This document shows, in pieces, positions 25,101 through 33,691 of a stretch of DNA of 64,000 nt; the stretch's first letter is position 1, and every line of letters begins with the position of its first letter. The notes under the pieces are model-generated. The model was not told the origin of the DNA. It saw only the letters and a list, made by a program, of their open reading frames with translations, and made no database searches. The DNA is taken from the NCBI GenBank assembly GCA_963790435.1, contig CAWBOI010000001.1, forward strand, positions 248,001-312,000, read 5' to 3'. The translations under genes were made by a program, and so were the position numbers. Source of the DNA: Ilyomonas sp963790435. GTDB lineage: Bacteria; Bacteroidota; Bacteroidia; Chitinophagales; Chitinophagaceae.

Positions 25101-27443
25101 CTAATCAGATGGAGGCAATTCCTTTGCAGCCCAGGCCCGATTTGGTTTTGCGCCAATTTGATATACTAATGTTCCGCCTTTCACAATATCGCTGTGATAG
25201 ATCCAGGCTTTGTTCAAAGGCTTGCCATTCAGTGTTGCCGATTGGATGTATTCGTTTTGTTTTGCATTGTTTTTTGAAACAATTGTAAATGTCTTGCCAC
25301 CATAATATTGTTTGTCCAAATGAATAACAATACTATCAAATACCGGCGTTGATAAAGTATAAAACGGCTTCGTTGCGCATCCGCCATCGGCTTCAAACAA
25401 ACCTATACTTAACAGCACATAATAGGCACTCATTTGTCCTTCATCTTCTTCACCAACCCAACCGCCGTAAGGCGAAGTGGTGAATAGGGTTGATGCAATA
25501 TTGCGTGTATAATGTTGTGTGAGATAAGGTTTACCTGCATACACAAAATAAAACGGTGTTGCCAGCGATGGCTGGTTGCCCAAATCAAATCGCTTCTCTT
25601 CAAACCCTTGCTGCAAGCGGCTTACAAAGGTATCGGTTCCCATTTGTTTCATTAGCCAGGGCACATCTTGAGGCGCAAAAAAGGTATATTGATAAGGTGT
25701 ACCTTCCATAAAACCACTGCCATTCCAGCCACCAACTGTTCCAAAATGATAAGGATTGAAAGGCGCAACCCAACTGCCGTCGCGTTTGCGTTGGCGTACA
25801 AAATGTATAGTAGAATCAAAAATGTTACGACTGTTTCTGCTTCGTTGTAAAAAAGTTTGATACGTGTCGTTGTGCCCCAACACTTTTGCGAATTGAGCAA
25901 AGCACCAATCATCATACGCATACTCCAACGTGTTACTTGCCGGTCCGTCTTCATCAGCCACATAGCCATACTTCATGTACGATTGCAAATGCCTGTCGCC
26001 CGCAAACCCGCCACAGGTATAGTTTTCACCCGCTGTTGTGTAATCGTGCAGCATGACTTTGTAAGCTTCTTCCGCATCAAAGTTTTGAATTCCTTTTTGA
26101 TACGAAGAAATAATCAAACTGTTTTGATGCTGACCGCCCATGATTGGTGAATAACCCAGCCCAACCGGCGCATACGGAATCCATCCGCCTCTCTCAGCAA
26201 GCTCCAGCAAACTGTTGCACCAGCTATTGGCAATTTGCGGACTTATCAACGTCCAAACCGGCGTTAAATCCCATTGCGTGCCCCACAAACCATCACTGCT
26301 GTACACGGCATCCCGATTGGGTTTCAGTTGCTGAACGCGCTTGCATACATCGGTATATCTTCCGTCTGCATCATTCATTACACACTTGCCGGTGTAACAG
26401 CGATACAGGTTGGTGTAAAATTTAATTTTATCTTCTTTATTCTTTCCAAAAACTTCAACGGCGCTTAGTAATTTGTTCCATGTTTGTTTGCCTTGCTGAA
26501 CAATTTTATCAAAACCAAATTCACTATTACCGGTTTCGTTTAACAGGTTGTTAGCAGCGCCATCCATGCTCACATAAGAGATTCCGGTTTTGATAATAAC
26601 CGGCTGTTTATCTTTTGCAGAAAAATTCAGCACTATGCCAGAGCCCGCGCCAGCCTTGAATTGTGTGATGTTGGGTGTAACCTTGCTTTGTTGCCGCCAG
26701 GCCGTTCCGTAAGTGGTTTCGTTGCCTTTGTACGGTTCATTTACAAAGCCATCAACCGTTGCAACAGGCGTGTTGATTTTTATGTAAAAACAAACCGTGT
26801 AATCGGCCACATACTGGTTGCGTTGTCTGGTGTAACCTCTGAATTCTGTAGGTGAAATTTTTTCAAAGAAAGTTTCGTACACATCATTTTTTTCTTCGGC
26901 AGGCGCATCAAAGTTGATGAGTATGTGCGCTTCATTGGTTGCAGGATAAGTAAGCTTCATCATACCGCAACGCATTGTACTGGTAAGCTCCGCTTTGATG
27001 TCATAATCCATCAAATCAACACTGTAATAAGACGGGCTTCCAACTTCCGTTTTTTTATCAAAGCGCGAACGATAACCTGCCGTCCACATATTTCCAAATG
27101 GTCCATCGCTTGAACCCGGAAAAGACTTGAGCCAACCTTCAGCCGCATACATGCTTCCGGTAGTAGGCATCATGCTCAATCCACTCAGTCCCATCGCATG
27201 AATGAAACCAAAACCACTGATGCTCGCATTCGCATATTCGTAGCCGCCATTCCAAACATTGCCTTGGTTATCAGGACTTAATTTTACCATACCAAACGGC
27301 AGCGTCGCACCAGGAAACATCATCCAGCGCGAATTGGAAGTACCTGTAAAAACATTTACAAAATCAGCCGGTTTTGTTTGGGCAAAAGAGTGTTGGATCA
27401 ATATTGAAAAAGAAAAAAGCAAAGCAGTACGGCAGGAGATCAT
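25101..27443 (-). CDS. GH92 family alpha-mannosidase
   Basis: A 780-residue secreted glycosidase. The ATG at 27443 starts a clear signal peptide (ALLFSFSILIQHSFAQ); an upstream in-frame TTG would only add a polar lead. The body matches GH92: VNVFTGTSNSRWMMFPGATLPFGM near the N-terminus (read as short blocks), GFIHAMGLSG, the WDLTPVWTLISP block in the (alpha/alpha)6 domain, and the late GWVGEEDEGQMSAYYVL segment with the catalytic-site Glu-Asp-Glu. GH92 enzymes are calcium-dependent exo-mannosidases acting on N-glycans or mannans. No SusC/SusD pair is adjacent, so it is not in a classical PUL here. Confidence 0.9.
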   Translation of the reverse strand: MISCRTALLFSFSILIQHSFAQTKPADFVNVFTGTSNSRWMMFPGATLPFGMVKLSPDNQGNVWNGGYEYANASISGFGFIHAMGLSGLSMMPTTGSMYAAEGWLKSFPGSSDGPFGNMWTAGYRSRFDKKTEVGSPSYYSVDLMDYDIKAELTSTMRCGMMKLTYPATNEAHILINFDAPAEEKNDVYETFFEKISPTEFRGYTRQRNQYVADYTVCFYIKINTPVATVDGFVNEPYKGNETTYGTAWRQQSKVTPNITQFKAGAGSGIVLNFSAKDKQPVIIKTGISYVSMDGAANNLLNETGNSEFGFDKIVQQGKQTWNKLLSAVEVFGKNKEDKIKFYTNLYRCYTGKCVMNDADGRYTDVCKRVQQLKPNRDAVYSSDGLWGTQWDLTPVWTLISPQIANSWCNSLLELAERGGWIPYAPVGLGYSPIMGGQHQNSLIISSYQKGIQNFDAEEAYKVMLHDYTTAGENYTCGGFAGDRHLQSYMKYGYVADEDGPASNTLEYAYDDWCFAQFAKVLGHNDTYQTFLQRSRNSRNIFDSTIHFVRQRKRDGSWVAPFNPYHFGTVGGWNGSGFMEGTPYQYTFFAPQDVPWLMKQMGTDTFVSRLQQGFEEKRFDLGNQPSLATPFYFVYAGKPYLTQHYTRNIASTLFTTSPYGGWVGEEDEGQMSAYYVLLSIGLFEADGGCATKPFYTLSTPVFDSIVIHLDKQYYGGKTFTIVSKNNAKQNEYIQSATLNGKPLNKAWIYHSDIVKGGTLVYQIGAKPNRAWAAKELPPSD

Positions 27444-27629
27444 TAAACTGTTTTTTATTGCTGTGAAAGATAACGGATTCAATCCTATTGGAATCTATAC
27501 TGAAGAATTCAAATGAGTAGTAAAAAAAGAATGATAAAATAATACAAGCTTTTTTATTTGATCATAAAAATTAATTTTTTGTTTTTGCATTACTAACAAT
27601 TGTTAGCTTACTTCGCGCCATATTTTTAT

Positions 27630-28784
27630 ATGAACTTTCATCTTACCGAAGAACAGAAATGGATACAAACCGCAGCCCGCGATTTTGCAGTACAAGAATG
27701 CCTGCCCGGTGCAATAGAACGCGATGAAAAAGCTCAATTTCCAAAAGAGCAAATTCTGAAACTGGCAGAGCTTGGATTTATGGGAATGATGGTTTTACCG
27801 GAATGGGGCGGTGCTGGTTTAGATACAGTCAGCTATGTGCTGGCAATGCAGGAAATATGCAGTGTTGATGCCAGCGTTGGCGTAATTATGAGCGTAAACA
27901 ATAGCCTGGTTTGTTATGGACTGCAAGCCTTTGGCACCGATGAACAAAAACAAAACTATTTGATTCCATTGGCGCAGGGAAAGAAGAACGATGACTTGTA
28001 CATCGGCGCTTTTTTGTTAAGCGAGCCCGAAGCCGGAAGCGATGCTACGCAGCAACAAACCACTGCTGAAGATAAAGGCGATTGTTACCTGCTGAACGGC
28101 ACCAAAAACTGGATAACCAATGGCTCAACGGCAAGTGTTTTTTTGGTGATGGCACAAACCGATAGAAGCAAAGGCTCGCATGGCATTGTTACTTTGATTG
28201 TGGAGCGAAAATGGGAAGGCGTAACGGTTGCCGCGAAAGAAAACAAGATGGGCATTCGCGCAAGCGATACAGCAACCGTTCTCTTTAATGATGTAAAAGT
28301 GCCAAAAGCAAACCGCATTGGCGATGAAGGTTTTGGTTTTAGTTTCGCTATGAGAACATTGGCCGGAGGCCGCATTGGCATTGCATCTCAGGCATTGGGT
28401 ATTGCAAAAGGCGCATTTGAACGATCTCTCGAATATTCAAAAAATAGAAAAAGTTTTGGAGCAGAATTAAGCAAACACCAAGCAATACAATTTAAGCTCG
28501 CTGATATGGCAACACGTATTGATGCCGCACGTTTGTTTTGTTTGAAAGCCGCGTGGTTAAAAGACCATTCTCTGGATTATAGTTGCGCTTCTTCAATGGC
28601 AAAAGTATATGCCAGCGAAACGGCAATGTGGGTAACAACTGAAGCTGTGCAAATTCATGGTGGCTATGGTTATGTAAAAGAATATCATGTAGAAAGAATG
28701 ATGCGCGATGCAAAAATTACGCAGATTTATGAAGGCACAAGCGAAGTGCAGCGCATTGTAATCAGCAGAAATGTTTTGAAATGA
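27630..28784 (+). CDS. acyl-CoA dehydrogenase
   Basis: A 384-residue flavoenzyme of the acyl-CoA dehydrogenase family, which oxidises acyl-CoA to enoyl-CoA in beta-oxidation or amino-acid breakdown. Seen: FLLSEPEAGSDA, the KNWITNG FAD-site block, a RIGIASQALGIAKGAFE helix, IHGGYGYVKEYHVERMMRDAK and the catalytic Glu at 368 in YEGTSEVQR. Its length is typical of short-chain (butyryl-CoA type) enzymes. The ATG at 27630 fits the family; the TTG 10 codons upstream does not. Confidence 0.93.
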   Translation: MNFHLTEEQKWIQTAARDFAVQECLPGAIERDEKAQFPKEQILKLAELGFMGMMVLPEWGGAGLDTVSYVLAMQEICSVDASVGVIMSVNNSLVCYGLQAFGTDEQKQNYLIPLAQGKKNDDLYIGAFLLSEPEAGSDATQQQTTAEDKGDCYLLNGTKNWITNGSTASVFLVMAQTDRSKGSHGIVTLIVERKWEGVTVAAKENKMGIRASDTATVLFNDVKVPKANRIGDEGFGFSFAMRTLAGGRIGIASQALGIAKGAFERSLEYSKNRKSFGAELSKHQAIQFKLADMATRIDAARLFCLKAAWLKDHSLDYSCASSMAKVYASETAMWVTTEAVQIHGGYGYVKEYHVERMMRDAKITQIYEGTSEVQRIVISRNVLK

Positions 28785-28810
28785 ATTTTATGGGCGAAAC
28801 TAAACGGGCA

Positions 28811-30007
28811 TTAAACAATGTTTTGTTTTTGCAAACATTCTGTATATAAATCATCAATGGCGGAAACTTCTTTTTCTTTTGAAAATTGTTCCTGTACAAA
28901 GGCTTTGCCGTTCTTTCCCATTTCAATTCGCAATGCTTTGTTGTGAATGAGTTGCTTCAATTTTTCAACCGCATCTTTGAGCGAAAAGCGTTCAATCAAA
29001 AAGCCGGTTTTATTATCAATTAAGCTGTCTCTTACACCACCAACATCCGTTGCAATAACCGGCTTGCCAAACATCTGCGCTTCCAGCAACGATACCGGCG
29101 TTCCTTCATTTAATGAAGTCAGCATAACAATGTCAACATCATTTAAAGCAGCAGCCATGTCGGTAATCCACGAAGTAAAATAAACGCTCGCTTTTCCATT
29201 CTGCCCGGTTTTTTCCTGCCATGAAATTTGTTGTTGCGAAAATCCTTTTTGTATTGTTCTTTTTTGATGTCCATCACCAATAATAAAGAAGCAAACTTTG
29301 CTTTCGTCTTTTAAAATTTGTTGTGCAATCTTTATAAAGAAAGAATGATTTTTTATCGGCACCAAACGCCCGATAATAGCAACGATTACAACGTCATCAG
29401 CAATATTGTATTGCTTTCGCAAATCCTTGCCAGAGAGTGAATAATCGTTTTTATCTATGCCCAAATAAATGGTGCTGATTTTATTTTTTTGAGCAATGCG
29501 ATAGGCTTCTGATAACTCATGCGCCTGCTGCGGGCTAATGGCAATAATGCGCGTTGTGAACGAGGCAAGCCATCTTTCAATTTTACAAATAACAGACGAA
29601 ACAAAACGGTTGTAATAAGAATGAAACAAATGCCCGTGATATGTGTGAATGATAACAGGGACGCGGGTTTTACGCGCTGCCCATCTTCCCAGTAAACCAC
29701 TTTTGAAACCATGCGTATGAACAATTTGCGGACGATGCTTTTTCAGTAAAAACAAAAGTTGCCGGTACGCTTTAGCATCGTACAAAGGATGAGGGGCGCG
29801 ATGCAAGGAAGGAATTTTTATAAATCCAATTTGGGGGTAATTCTGAATGAAAGACGACACTTCAATTTCATCCGTTTCTTTTTCGCCATATACAATCGTA
29901 ATATTGTATTTAGTGCTCAACCGACGCGCCAGCGACACAGCATCTGCCGTGTTTCCGCCGAGCACAAGCCGGTTGATGATAAGAAATAATTTGATTTTAT
30001 CAGCCAA
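28811..30007 (-). CDS. GT4-type glycosyltransferase
   Basis: A 398-residue GT-B glycosyltransferase. N-terminal domain: LILGG-like donor loop (VLGGNTADAV), then HTHGFKSGLLGR and HTYHGH. C-terminal domain: VAIIGRLVPIKNH, then the GT4 E-x7-E motif in NEGTPVSLLEAQMFGKP followed by VIATDVGG. It transfers a sugar from an activated donor, probably for surface polysaccharide or glycolipid. The start is TTG, forced by an in-frame TAA two codons upstream. The C-terminal LQKQNIV is encoded by a copy of the dispersed 11-mer. Confidence 0.88.
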   Translation of the reverse strand: MADKIKLFLIINRLVLGGNTADAVSLARRLSTKYNITIVYGEKETDEIEVSSFIQNYPQIGFIKIPSLHRAPHPLYDAKAYRQLLFLLKKHRPQIVHTHGFKSGLLGRWAARKTRVPVIIHTYHGHLFHSYYNRFVSSVICKIERWLASFTTRIIAISPQQAHELSEAYRIAQKNKISTIYLGIDKNDYSLSGKDLRKQYNIADDVVIVAIIGRLVPIKNHSFFIKIAQQILKDESKVCFFIIGDGHQKRTIQKGFSQQQISWQEKTGQNGKASVYFTSWITDMAAALNDVDIVMLTSLNEGTPVSLLEAQMFGKPVIATDVGGVRDSLIDNKTGFLIERFSLKDAVEKLKQLIHNKALRIEMGKNGKAFVQEQFSKEKEVSAIDDLYTECLQKQNIV

Positions 30008-30045
30008 TGTTTATTCGTTGTAAAGCAGTTAAAGTTTTTTGTTGT

Positions 30046-30114
30046 AGCCACTAAGGCACAAAGACACAAAGTTTATTTTTATTCTTCTTTGTAAAGCTTT
30101 ATGTCTTAGTGGCT
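30046..30114. repeat. intergenic inverted repeat (CCACTAAGRCAYAAAG family)
   Basis: Arms 30046-30071 and 30087-30114 are imperfect complements starting AGCCACTAAG and built on ACAAAG units. They lie between serS and the glycosyltransferase gene; the right arm touches the serS stop codon. Confidence 0.7.
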
Positions 30115-31385
30115 CAACTAATTTTTTCTTTGCCGAAATAGGTATGTAAAATTTGGGGTAAGAAAATACCATCTGCCGTTTGATTGTTTTCCAGCAAAGC
30201 CGCTACAATCCTCGGTAATGCCAGCGAACTTCCGTTTAAGCTATGGGTCAATACTGTCTTGCCTTCCGCATTTTTAAAGCGGCATTTCATCCGGTTGGTT
30301 TGATAGCTTTCAAAATTGCTTACGCTGCTTACTTCTAACCAGCGTTCCTGCGCGGCACTCCAAACTTCAAAATCGTAAGTGAGTGCGCTGGTAAAGCCCA
30401 TGTCGCCGCCGCACAATTGTAAGATGCGATACGGCAGTTGCAAGCTTTGCAGCAAGCCTTCTACATGCGCCACCATTCCCTCTAAAACTTCATAGCTTTT
30501 TTGGGGATAAACAATTTGAATAATCTCTACTTTTTCAAACTGATGCACACGGTTTAAACCCCGAACATCTTTTCCAAAACTTCCGGCTTCACGGCGAAAG
30601 CAAGGTGAATAAGCCGTCATCTTGATTGGTAAATCGCTTTCTTTCAAAATGGTATCGCGATAGATGTTGGTAACCGGCACTTCAGCCGTAGGAATTAAAA
30701 ACAAATTGTCTTCGGTTACATGGTACATCTGACCCTCCTTATCGGGCAGTTGTCCCGTGCCGTAAGCCGATGCTTCGTTCACCATAAAAGGCGGTAAATA
30801 TTCAGTGTAACCGCGTTCGGTGTTGTAATCTAAAAAGTATTGCACCAGTGCACGTTGCAGCTTTGCACCATTGCCTTTGTACAGGGGAAAACCAGAGCCC
30901 GTAATTTTTGCGCCGGTTTCAAAATCAATCAGGTTGTATTGTTTTATCAAATCCCAGTGCGGCTTTGCGCCTGCATAGAGGTTTGGTTTTGCACCATTTT
31001 CTTTCATCACAACATTTTCTTCGGGAGAAGCGCCGCGTGGCACTTTTTCGGAAGGAAGATTGGGTAATTGAACCAGTTTATTTTGAAGTTCTTTTTCTGT
31101 GCCTGTTAATTGTTCGTTGATGCCTGCAACAATTTTTTTATTGTCGGCAACTTCATTTTTCAATGCTTCTGCTGCTTCTTTTTTTCCGGAAGACATGAGC
31201 TTTCCAATTTCTTTGGAAGCACTGTTTATTTTGGCTTGTGTGGTATCAAAAGAAACTTGTAATGCGCGGCGTTGTTCATCCAGTCTGATAATTTCATCCA
31301 CCAGTTCCGGCTGCTTAAAATTTCTTACTGCCAATCGTTCTTTCACCCAATCCGGCTTTTCTTTCAACAGGTGCATTTGAAGCAT
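30114..31385 (-). CDS. serS: seryl-tRNA synthetase
   Basis: A 423-residue class II aminoacyl-tRNA synthetase that charges tRNA-Ser. The N-terminal long coiled-coil arm (about 30-110) is followed by the catalytic core with motif 2 (FRREAGSFGKDVRGLNRVHQF in short blocks) and motif 3 (NGSSLALPRIVAALLENNQ). A serine-site block TAEVPVTN is present. The ATG at 31385 (MLQMHLLKEKPDWV) fits family starts; a TTG seven codons upstream lies inside the promoter. Confidence 0.96.
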   Translation of the reverse strand: MLQMHLLKEKPDWVKERLAVRNFKQPELVDEIIRLDEQRRALQVSFDTTQAKINSASKEIGKLMSSGKKEAAEALKNEVADNKKIVAGINEQLTGTEKELQNKLVQLPNLPSEKVPRGASPEENVVMKENGAKPNLYAGAKPHWDLIKQYNLIDFETGAKITGSGFPLYKGNGAKLQRALVQYFLDYNTERGYTEYLPPFMVNEASAYGTGQLPDKEGQMYHVTEDNLFLIPTAEVPVTNIYRDTILKESDLPIKMTAYSPCFRREAGSFGKDVRGLNRVHQFEKVEIIQIVYPQKSYEVLEGMVAHVEGLLQSLQLPYRILQLCGGDMGFTSALTYDFEVWSAAQERWLEVSSVSNFESYQTNRMKCRFKNAEGKTVLTHSLNGSSLALPRIVAALLENNQTADGIFLPQILHTYFGKEKIS

Positions 31386-31403
31386 ACATTCTGAATTTGG
31401 CGG

Positions 31404-31411
31404 CAAATATA
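31404..31411 (-). promoter_or_regulatory. -7 element of serS
   Basis: On the minus strand TATATTTG, 18 bases before the serS ATG. A TTTG lies only 11 bases upstream of it, so the -33 box is not convincing. Confidence 0.5.
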
Positions 31412-31429
31412 ACCTTTGGCATCAAACCT

Positions 31430-31437
31430 TATCTTTG
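31430..31437 (+). promoter_or_regulatory. -7 element of the 31443 gene
   Basis: TATCTTTG ends five bases before the ATG at 31443. Transcription would begin at about the start codon, giving a leaderless mRNA. The -33 box is unclear. Confidence 0.55.
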
Positions 31438-31442
31438 CCTCC

Positions 31443-31787
31443 ATGAATGTGAGTGATGATTTGCAGCAACGCTGGTGGACGCTGGAAGCGAAGCTGGTGG
31501 AGCGCTTTGGCAAGAAGCCCGATATGGAAGCTGTGTTGTTTTTGATTGGAATGCAGGAAACAGGTTTTATCAGGGAAAAAATAAACAAAGAGCAAAAGCA
31601 GGATTTAATGCACGTTGCCATTTGTACTGTGTTAAGCCGAAGTGGTTATTATGAATTACAGGGCGTTGACGATGAAGGTTGGCCACATTTTACGCAACTG
31701 AAAGATTTGCCTCCCTTATCTTTACACGACCAGGAAAATTTTATAAAAGACCATATTATATTTTACTTCGATCAGCACGGATTTTAA
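31443..31787 (+). CDS. conserved hypothetical protein
   Basis: A 114-residue soluble protein starting MNVSDDLQQRWWTLE. It has a helical N-terminal half (EAKLVERFGKKPDMEAVLFLIGMQE) shown here in part, and a C-terminal part ending IIFYFDQHGF. No signal peptide, cysteine or known motif. I do not recognise a function. It starts divergently from serS and stands 9 bases upstream of the cyclophilin gene, so the two are likely cotranscribed. The start is fixed by the -7 box at 31430-31437; an upstream TTG lies before that box. Confidence 0.7.
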   Translation: MNVSDDLQQRWWTLEAKLVERFGKKPDMEAVLFLIGMQETGFIREKINKEQKQDLMHVAICTVLSRSGYYELQGVDDEGWPHFTQLKDLPPLSLHDQENFIKDHIIFYFDQHGF

Positions 31788-31796
31788 TATCAAATC

Positions 31797-32513
31797 ATGA
31801 AACAATTCTCTTTTGTTTTTGCCTTATTTTTTCTAACCCTATTTTGCTTTGCACAAACCAAAACGCCGCCATCAAAAAAGCCATTGACTGTTCCTGCCAA
31901 AAAGATGTTGGACAAAGAAAGACTGGTCGGCATTACCACGCCGTATGGTGTGATTGTGGTGAAGTTGTATGACAGTACGCCCTTACATCGCGATAATTTT
32001 GTAAAGCTTATACAGCAAGGCTTTTACGATAGTTTGTTGTTTCATCGCGTGATTGATGGTTTTATGATTCAGGGCGGCGATCCAACCAGTAAGAATGCAC
32101 CCGATTCGGTACAATTGGGAGGCGGTGAAGCCCCTGGAAACCGCATTCCGGCAGAGTTCAACACCAACTATTTTCATAAGCGTGGCGCATTGGCCGCCGC
32201 GCGTGATAACAACCCCGAAAAAGCAAGCAGCAATTGCCAGTTTTACATCGTTCAGGGCAAGCCTGTTAGCGATACCGATCTGAACATGGTGGAATGCCAG
32301 ATTCGCAACGAAAAGCCTTTGTTTCATTATACCGATGCGCAACGCAAAGTTTACAACTCTATTGGTGGTACGCCATTTTTGGACGAGAATTATACAGTGT
32401 TTGGAGAAGTAATCAAAGGCATGGAAGTGATTGATAAAATTGCAAAGCTGCAACGCGACAGCAACGACCGTCCTTTACAAAATGTGATGATGAAAATGAA
32501 GATGCTGAATTAA
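31797..32513 (+). CDS. secreted cyclophilin-type peptidyl-prolyl isomerase
   Basis: A 238-residue protein with a signal peptide (FVFALFFLTLFCFAQ), so it works in the periplasm. The cyclophilin domain (about 40-235) has FHRVIDGFMIQGGDP, an AAARDNNPEKASSNCQFYI block, LDENYTVFGEVIKGMEVIDKI. It speeds cis-trans isomerisation of prolyl bonds during folding of exported proteins. An insert between the QGGDP and FNTNY blocks is usual for bacterial secreted forms. It follows the 31443 gene by 9 bases. A copy of the dispersed 11-mer encodes FVFAL of the signal peptide. Confidence 0.92.
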   Translation: MKQFSFVFALFFLTLFCFAQTKTPPSKKPLTVPAKKMLDKERLVGITTPYGVIVVKLYDSTPLHRDNFVKLIQQGFYDSLLFHRVIDGFMIQGGDPTSKNAPDSVQLGGGEAPGNRIPAEFNTNYFHKRGALAAARDNNPEKASSNCQFYIVQGKPVSDTDLNMVECQIRNEKPLFHYTDAQRKVYNSIGGTPFLDENYTVFGEVIKGMEVIDKIAKLQRDSNDRPLQNVMMKMKMLN

Positions 32514-32516
32514 AAA

Positions 32517-32596
32517 TTGTGAGTGGCGAGTGGTCAGTACTGAGTATCGAAAAATTCTCCTTATTCACCATTCTTAGCTCACCACTCATTCACATA
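32517..32596. repeat. intergenic inverted repeat (GTGAGTGG/CCACTCAC family)
   Basis: TGTGAGTGGCGAGTGG at the left and CTCACCACTCATTCACA at the right form an imperfect stem between the cyclophilin and gcvH genes. Related half-sites are seen near 39368 (GCGAGTGGTTAG) and 42923 (GACTCACCACTCAC). Confidence 0.65.
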
Positions 32597-32631
32597 ATCA
32601 ACTATTAACAATAATCAATTAAAAATAAATT

Positions 32632-33012
32632 ATGACTATTATTGACGACATTAAGTACACAAAAGACCACGAATGGCTGAAGATGATTGACGATGAACAT
32701 GCCTACATTGGCATTACCGATTTTGCGCAGGGAGAACTGGGCGATATTGTGTATGTTGACATCACTACCGTTGGTCAAACACTCGAAGCCGATACCGTAT
32801 TCGGCACTGTAGAAGCGGTGAAAACAGTGAGCGATTTGTATTTGCCCCTTGCAGGAACCATTGAAGAAGTGAATCCGGCTTTGCAAAACGAGCCGGAATT
32901 GGTGAACAGCGATCCGTACGGAAAAGGCTGGATGGTAAAAGTGAAATTGGCTGATACAGCGGATGCTGCTAACCTGTTAAGCGCTGAAGCTTATCACAAA
33001 TTAGTTGATTAA
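32632..33012 (+). CDS. gcvH: glycine cleavage system H protein
   Basis: A 126-residue lipoyl carrier protein that shuttles the aminomethyl group between GcvP, GcvT and Lpd. The lipoylated lysine is K64 in GTVEAVKTVSD. The N-terminal KYTKDHEWL and the late NSDPYGKGWMVKVKL are typical. None of the other glycine-cleavage genes is in the window, which is usual in Bacteroidota. A good terminator follows. Confidence 0.96.
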   Translation: MTIIDDIKYTKDHEWLKMIDDEHAYIGITDFAQGELGDIVYVDITTVGQTLEADTVFGTVEAVKTVSDLYLPLAGTIEEVNPALQNEPELVNSDPYGKGWMVKVKLADTADAANLLSAEAYHKLVD

Positions 33013-33036
33013 GACAGTTTTAATTTACTGTAAAAC

Positions 33037-33066
33037 AAAGCCTGCTATTATTTGTTAGCAGGCTTT
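33037..33066. terminator. bidirectional terminator after gcvH
   Basis: An 11-bp perfect stem (33037-33047 with 33056-33066) with an 8-base loop between convergent genes. A copy of the dispersed 11-mer follows at 33073-33083. Confidence 0.82.
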
Positions 33067-33087
33067 ACCAAGTTTGTTTTTGCCCAT

Positions 33088-33276
33088 TTATTCCTCTGTA
33101 TCTTCTGCACTTTCTTTGTAATGTTCTAATGCTTTATCGGGAACATTAATTTCTTCTTTTTTCTTTTCATCATTACCGGCACTGTTCTGTTTAGTTACAT
33201 CGTTTGGCGGATCTTCGGAAGCGCCTTTTGCAGCAGCTTTTGCATCTTTATCATCCGGGGAAAAGTATTTTTTCAT
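33088..33276 (-). CDS. small charged hypothetical protein
   Basis: A 62-residue hydrophilic protein starting MKKYFSPDDKDAKAAAK and ending YKESAEDTEE. It is rich in Lys, Glu and Asp with no hydrophobic core, so it is probably disordered. I do not recognise a family. It is convergent with gcvH and is followed, in the minus direction, by the gcvH terminator. Coding status is plausible but not proven by sequence alone. Confidence 0.5.
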   Translation of the reverse strand: MKKYFSPDDKDAKAAAKGASEDPPNDVTKQNSAGNDEKKKEEINVPDKALEHYKESAEDTEE

Positions 33277-33366
33277 AGGTATTTATTTCAAAAGAAAAAG
33301 CAAATGGCAAGCCAGTAAAGTTTGCTCTGTTCTTCATCAACATTAAAAAATAGAATTGCTGACTGC

Positions 33367-33655
33367 TTACTTTTTACCCCAATTATTCTTAAGATCTTCA
33401 TAGTTCTCCTTCGACACTGTGCTTTTCTTTTTCGGTTTGGATTTGCCCCTTTTTTTCTTCGCGTTAATATTGTTGACCAGTGAATTTTTGTACTCCTAAT
33501 TTATTCTTTTTTGTACGGGCTTTTGTAGCCGCTTTCTTTGTTGTCGTTTTTTTGATTCTCACTTTTTTAGTCGCTGCTTTCTTGGTGGCTGCTTTTTTTG
33601 TCGCCACTTTTTTAGTTGTTCCTTTTTTCCTGACTGCTTTCTTTATAGTTGCCAT
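33367..33655 (-). pseudogene. small histone-like basic protein, apparently frameshifted
   Basis: The first frame (33655-33464) gives 63 residues with tandem KKAATKKA repeats like histone H1-type bacterial proteins. It then runs into an out-of-frame end (QKFTGQQY). In a neighbouring frame the DNA goes on with NSLVNNINAKKKRG, then STVSKENYEDLKNNWGKK and a stop at 33367. That SLVxNINxRKK...STVSKxxY pattern is one I know from small bacterial proteins. Removing one A from the A5 tract at 33485-33489 joins the two into a 95-residue protein. It would bind DNA or RNA by charge. Either a sequencing error or a real shift. Confidence 0.6.
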
Positions 33656-33691
33656 AAATTTTAATTGATTTATAATTTGTTTTTGACCATT

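Noticed and set aside
33464..33655. The KKAATKKA DNA repeat as a CRISPR or tandem-repeat array
   Set aside because: The units are short, overlap in reading frame and have no spacers; they encode the Lys/Ala repeat of the protein.
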